This document shows positions 14,979 to 16,675 of a stretch of DNA of 16,675 bases, in pieces. This DNA is from BJGO01 sp964640655 (lineage in GTDB: Bacteria > Bacteroidota > Bacteroidia > Chitinophagales > UBA10324). Location: assembly GCA_964640655.1 (NCBI GenBank), contig CAZXFT010000032.1:1-16675 (forward strand), in the 5' to 3' direction. The notes beneath the pieces are model-generated. The model was not told the origin of the DNA, did no database searches, and was given only the letters and a program-made list of their open reading frames with translations. Both the position numbers and the translations under genes were made by a program. The number at the start of each line of letters is the position of its first letter. Positions within the stretch are counted from its first letter, which is position 1.

Positions 14979-16166
14979 TTACTTAACGATATCAGTAACC
15001 TGACCGGCACCTACTGTACGGCCACCTTCACGAATCGCAAAGCGAAGACCTTTTTCGATAGCCACCGGAGTGATCAACTTAACAGTTAATGAAATGTTAT
15101 CGCCAGGCATTACCATTTCCACATTTTGAGGTAAACTCACTTCACCGGTAACGTCGGTCGTTCTCAAATAGAACTGAGGACGGTACTTGTTAAAGAAAGG
15201 AGTATGGCGGCCACCTTCTTCTTTTGAAAGAACGTAAACCTCGCATTTGAATTCAGTATGCGGAGTAATAGATCCGGGAGCACAGATAACCATACCACGA
15301 CGGATGTCGTCTTTTTCAACACCACGTAAGAGGATACCTACGTTATCGCCGGCTTCACCGTCGTCAAGAATTTTACGGAACATTTCAACACCGGTAACAG
15401 TAGATTTCATTGGCTCATCTTTCAAACCAACGATTTCAACTGCATCTCCTGTGTGAATCATACCGCGTTCGATACGACCAGTAGCAACAGTACCACGACC
15501 TGTGATAGAGAATACATCCTCAACAGGCATCAAGAAAGGTTGATCTTTCGGACGAGCAGGAACTGGAACGTAAGAGTCAACAGCAGCCATCAATTCATCG
15601 ATAGCTTTTATACCTGCAGGGTCATTATTCAATGCAGCCAAAGCAGAACCTCTGATGATTGGTGTATTGTCACCATCAAATTTATAGAAGCTTAATAACT
15701 CACGAATTTCCATTTCAACAAGGTCCAACAATTCAGGATCGTCAACCAAGTCAACTTTATTCATGAAAACCACAACTTTAGGTACACCTACCTGACGCGC
15801 TAAAAGGATGTGTTCGCGAGTTTGAGGCATTGGACCATCGGTAGAAGCCACAACAAGGATAGCGCCGTCCATTTGGGCAGCACCTGTTACCATGTTTTTG
15901 ATGTAATCGGCGTGACCCGGACAGTCAACGTGAGCATAGTGACGGTTAGCCGTTTGATACTCCACGTGAGCTGTGTTGATGGTAATACCACGCTCTTTTT
16001 CTTCAGGAGCGTTGTCAATTGAATCGTAAGAACGTTCTGCAGCAAGACCTTGCTTTGCTAAGCAGTGAGTGATAGCAGCAGTCAATGTAGTTTTACCGTG
16101 ATCGACGTGACCAATAGTACCTATATTAACGTGCGGCTTAGTCCTTTCAAATTTTTCTTTAGCCAT
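14979..16166 (-). CDS. tuf: Translation elongation factor Tu
   Basis: At 395 residues this is full length. EF-Tu carries aminoacyl-tRNA to the ribosome as a GTP complex. GTPase motifs are intact: GHVDHGKT at 19-26, RGITI at 59-63 (switch 1), DCPGH at 81-85, NKVD at 136-139 and SAL at 174-176. Domains 2 and 3 follow (TGRGTVATGRIERG, later PFFNKYRPQFYLRTTDVTG and the C-terminal EGGRTVGAGQVTDI). The leader just before the ATG is A-rich (ACAAAAACA) without a Shine-Dalgarno, as is common for Bacteroidota. It lies directly after four tRNA genes, as in the E. coli tufB operon. Confidence 0.99.
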   Translation of the reverse strand: MAKEKFERTKPHVNIGTIGHVDHGKTTLTAAITHCLAKQGLAAERSYDSIDNAPEEKERGITINTAHVEYQTANRHYAHVDCPGHADYIKNMVTGAAQMDGAILVVASTDGPMPQTREHILLARQVGVPKVVVFMNKVDLVDDPELLDLVEMEIRELLSFYKFDGDNTPIIRGSALAALNNDPAGIKAIDELMAAVDSYVPVPARPKDQPFLMPVEDVFSITGRGTVATGRIERGMIHTGDAVEIVGLKDEPMKSTVTGVEMFRKILDDGEAGDNVGILLRGVEKDDIRRGMVICAPGSITPHTEFKCEVYVLSKEEGGRHTPFFNKYRPQFYLRTTDVTGEVSLPQNVEMVMPGDNISLTVKLITPVAIEKGLRFAIREGGRTVGAGQVTDIVK

Positions 16167-16235
16167 TGTTTGTTTTTGTTTTTATTGTGTTAGTTAATGT
16201 TTATTATTCGTTTTTTGTTTTTTTGATAAAACCTG

Positions 16236-16308
<73 letters not shown>

Positions 16309-16347
16309 AAGATTTGTAAAGTAGCAAAAAATATTTCATTTCTGTTA

Positions 16348-16367
16348 CTCTACGCTTCTGTGTAGAG
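16348..16367 (-). other. Hairpin directly at the tRNA-Gly 3' end
   Basis: CTCTACGC, TTCT loop and GTGTAGAG form an 8-bp stem (one wobble pair). Two of its bases (16366-16367) belong to the 3' end of tRNA-Gly. It may be a processing signal or chance; the flanking A/U-rich sequence on the minus strand is too far away for a strong terminator. Confidence 0.4.
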
Positions 16368-16438
16368 CGGGAGACGAGACTCGAACCCGCGACATTCAGC
16401 TTGGAAGGCTGATGCTCTACCAACTGAGCTACTCCCGC
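16366..16438 (-). tRNA. glyT: tRNA-Gly (anticodon TCC)
   Basis: On the minus strand GCGGGAG pairs with CTCCCGC, the D arm has AGCTCAGTTGGTAGAGC, the anticodon loop CTTCCAA gives TCC (reads GGA and GGG), and the T arm has GTTCGAG. CCA is not encoded. Confidence 0.95.
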
Positions 16439-16503
16439 TTGTGTTAAATTCTTTCTTAGCTACGGATTTCATTTATTAGATGAATAATAGGCGGCTAAAA
16501 AAG

Positions 16504-16586
16504 TGGGGAGAGGAGGATTCGAACCTCCGAAGACGTACGTCAACAGATTTACAGTCTGCCCCATTTGGCCGCTCTGGAATCTCCCC
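16504..16586 (-). tRNA. tyrU: tRNA-Tyr (anticodon GTA)
   Basis: On the minus strand GGGGAGA pairs with TCTCCCC, the anticodon loop CTGTAAA gives GTA, and a long variable arm (class II, around GACGTACGTC) fits bacterial tRNA-Tyr. The discriminator is A, as expected for Tyr. CCA is not encoded. Confidence 0.95.
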
Positions 16587-16621
16587 GCGCTAAAAAGCGA
16601 ACTATTATGTAAAAGAACCTG

Positions 16622-16675
16622 AGCCGATGGAGGGATTCGAACCCCCGACCCACTGATTACAAATCAGTAGCTCTG
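16622..16675 (-). tRNA. thrU: tRNA-Thr (anticodon TGT), 5' part cut by window edge
   Basis: 54 bases of the 3' part are visible. The anticodon stem ACTGA/TCAGT holds the loop TTTGTAA, giving TGT. The T arm has GTTCGAA and the acceptor 3' strand is CATCGGC with discriminator T, like the neighbouring tRNA-Thr(GGT). The D arm and 5' acceptor strand lie largely outside the window. Confidence 0.85.

Overview
The window looks like chromosomal DNA from a member of the Bacteroidota. The support is a very long secreted protein with a DUF7948-type N-terminus, SprB-like repeats and CDS(V/L)-type repeats, a TonB-dependent receptor paired with a DUF4249-type lipoprotein, two small outer-membrane beta-barrel genes, A-rich leaders without clear Shine-Dalgarno sites, and at least two promoters of the Bacteroidota type (TTG, 21-base spacer, TAnnTTTG). 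The genus cannot be named from this sequence alone; a Chitinophagales- or Sphingobacteriales-like environmental organism is a guess.

Left part (1-4674, minus strand): one giant gene, open at the left edge, with at least 1558 codons. It encodes a signal peptide, a DUF7948-like domain, a beta-propeller-like SBBP region, an Ig/PKD-like stretch, four SprB-type repeats, two Cys-containing WGQVV repeats and six near-identical 49-residue repeats that run off the edge. The expected C-terminal sorting domain is not in the window. It is divergent from a long-chain acyl-CoA synthetase gene (4837-6600, plus).

Middle part (6665-13479): an outer-membrane barrel gene (minus); a 608-base gap with one candidate minus-strand terminator; a plus-strand pair (TonB-dependent receptor and DUF4249 lipoprotein) that probably forms an outer-membrane uptake unit; then, on the minus strand, a TapB/DUF3108-like secreted protein, the 23S rRNA pseudouridine synthase RluE and a second small barrel protein. 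Hairpin terminators and promoter motifs divide these last genes into separate units.

Right part (13603-16675, minus strand): a translation and transcription cluster, read right to left as tRNA-Thr(TGT), tRNA-Tyr(GTA), tRNA-Gly(TCC), tRNA-Thr(GGT), tuf, hairpin, tRNA-Trp(CCA), secE, nusG, rplK, terminator. The tRNA order and anticodons match the E. coli thrU-tyrU-glyT-thrT-tufB operon. The usual continuation rplA-rplJ-rplL-rpoB-rpoC is missing: after rplK there is a terminator and then the unrelated barrel gene.

I found no CRISPR array, insertion sequence, phage or defence system. The most notable points are the recently amplified repeat array, the broken ribosomal-protein cluster, a terminator touching the rluE start codon, and an apparently orphan terminator in the large gap.
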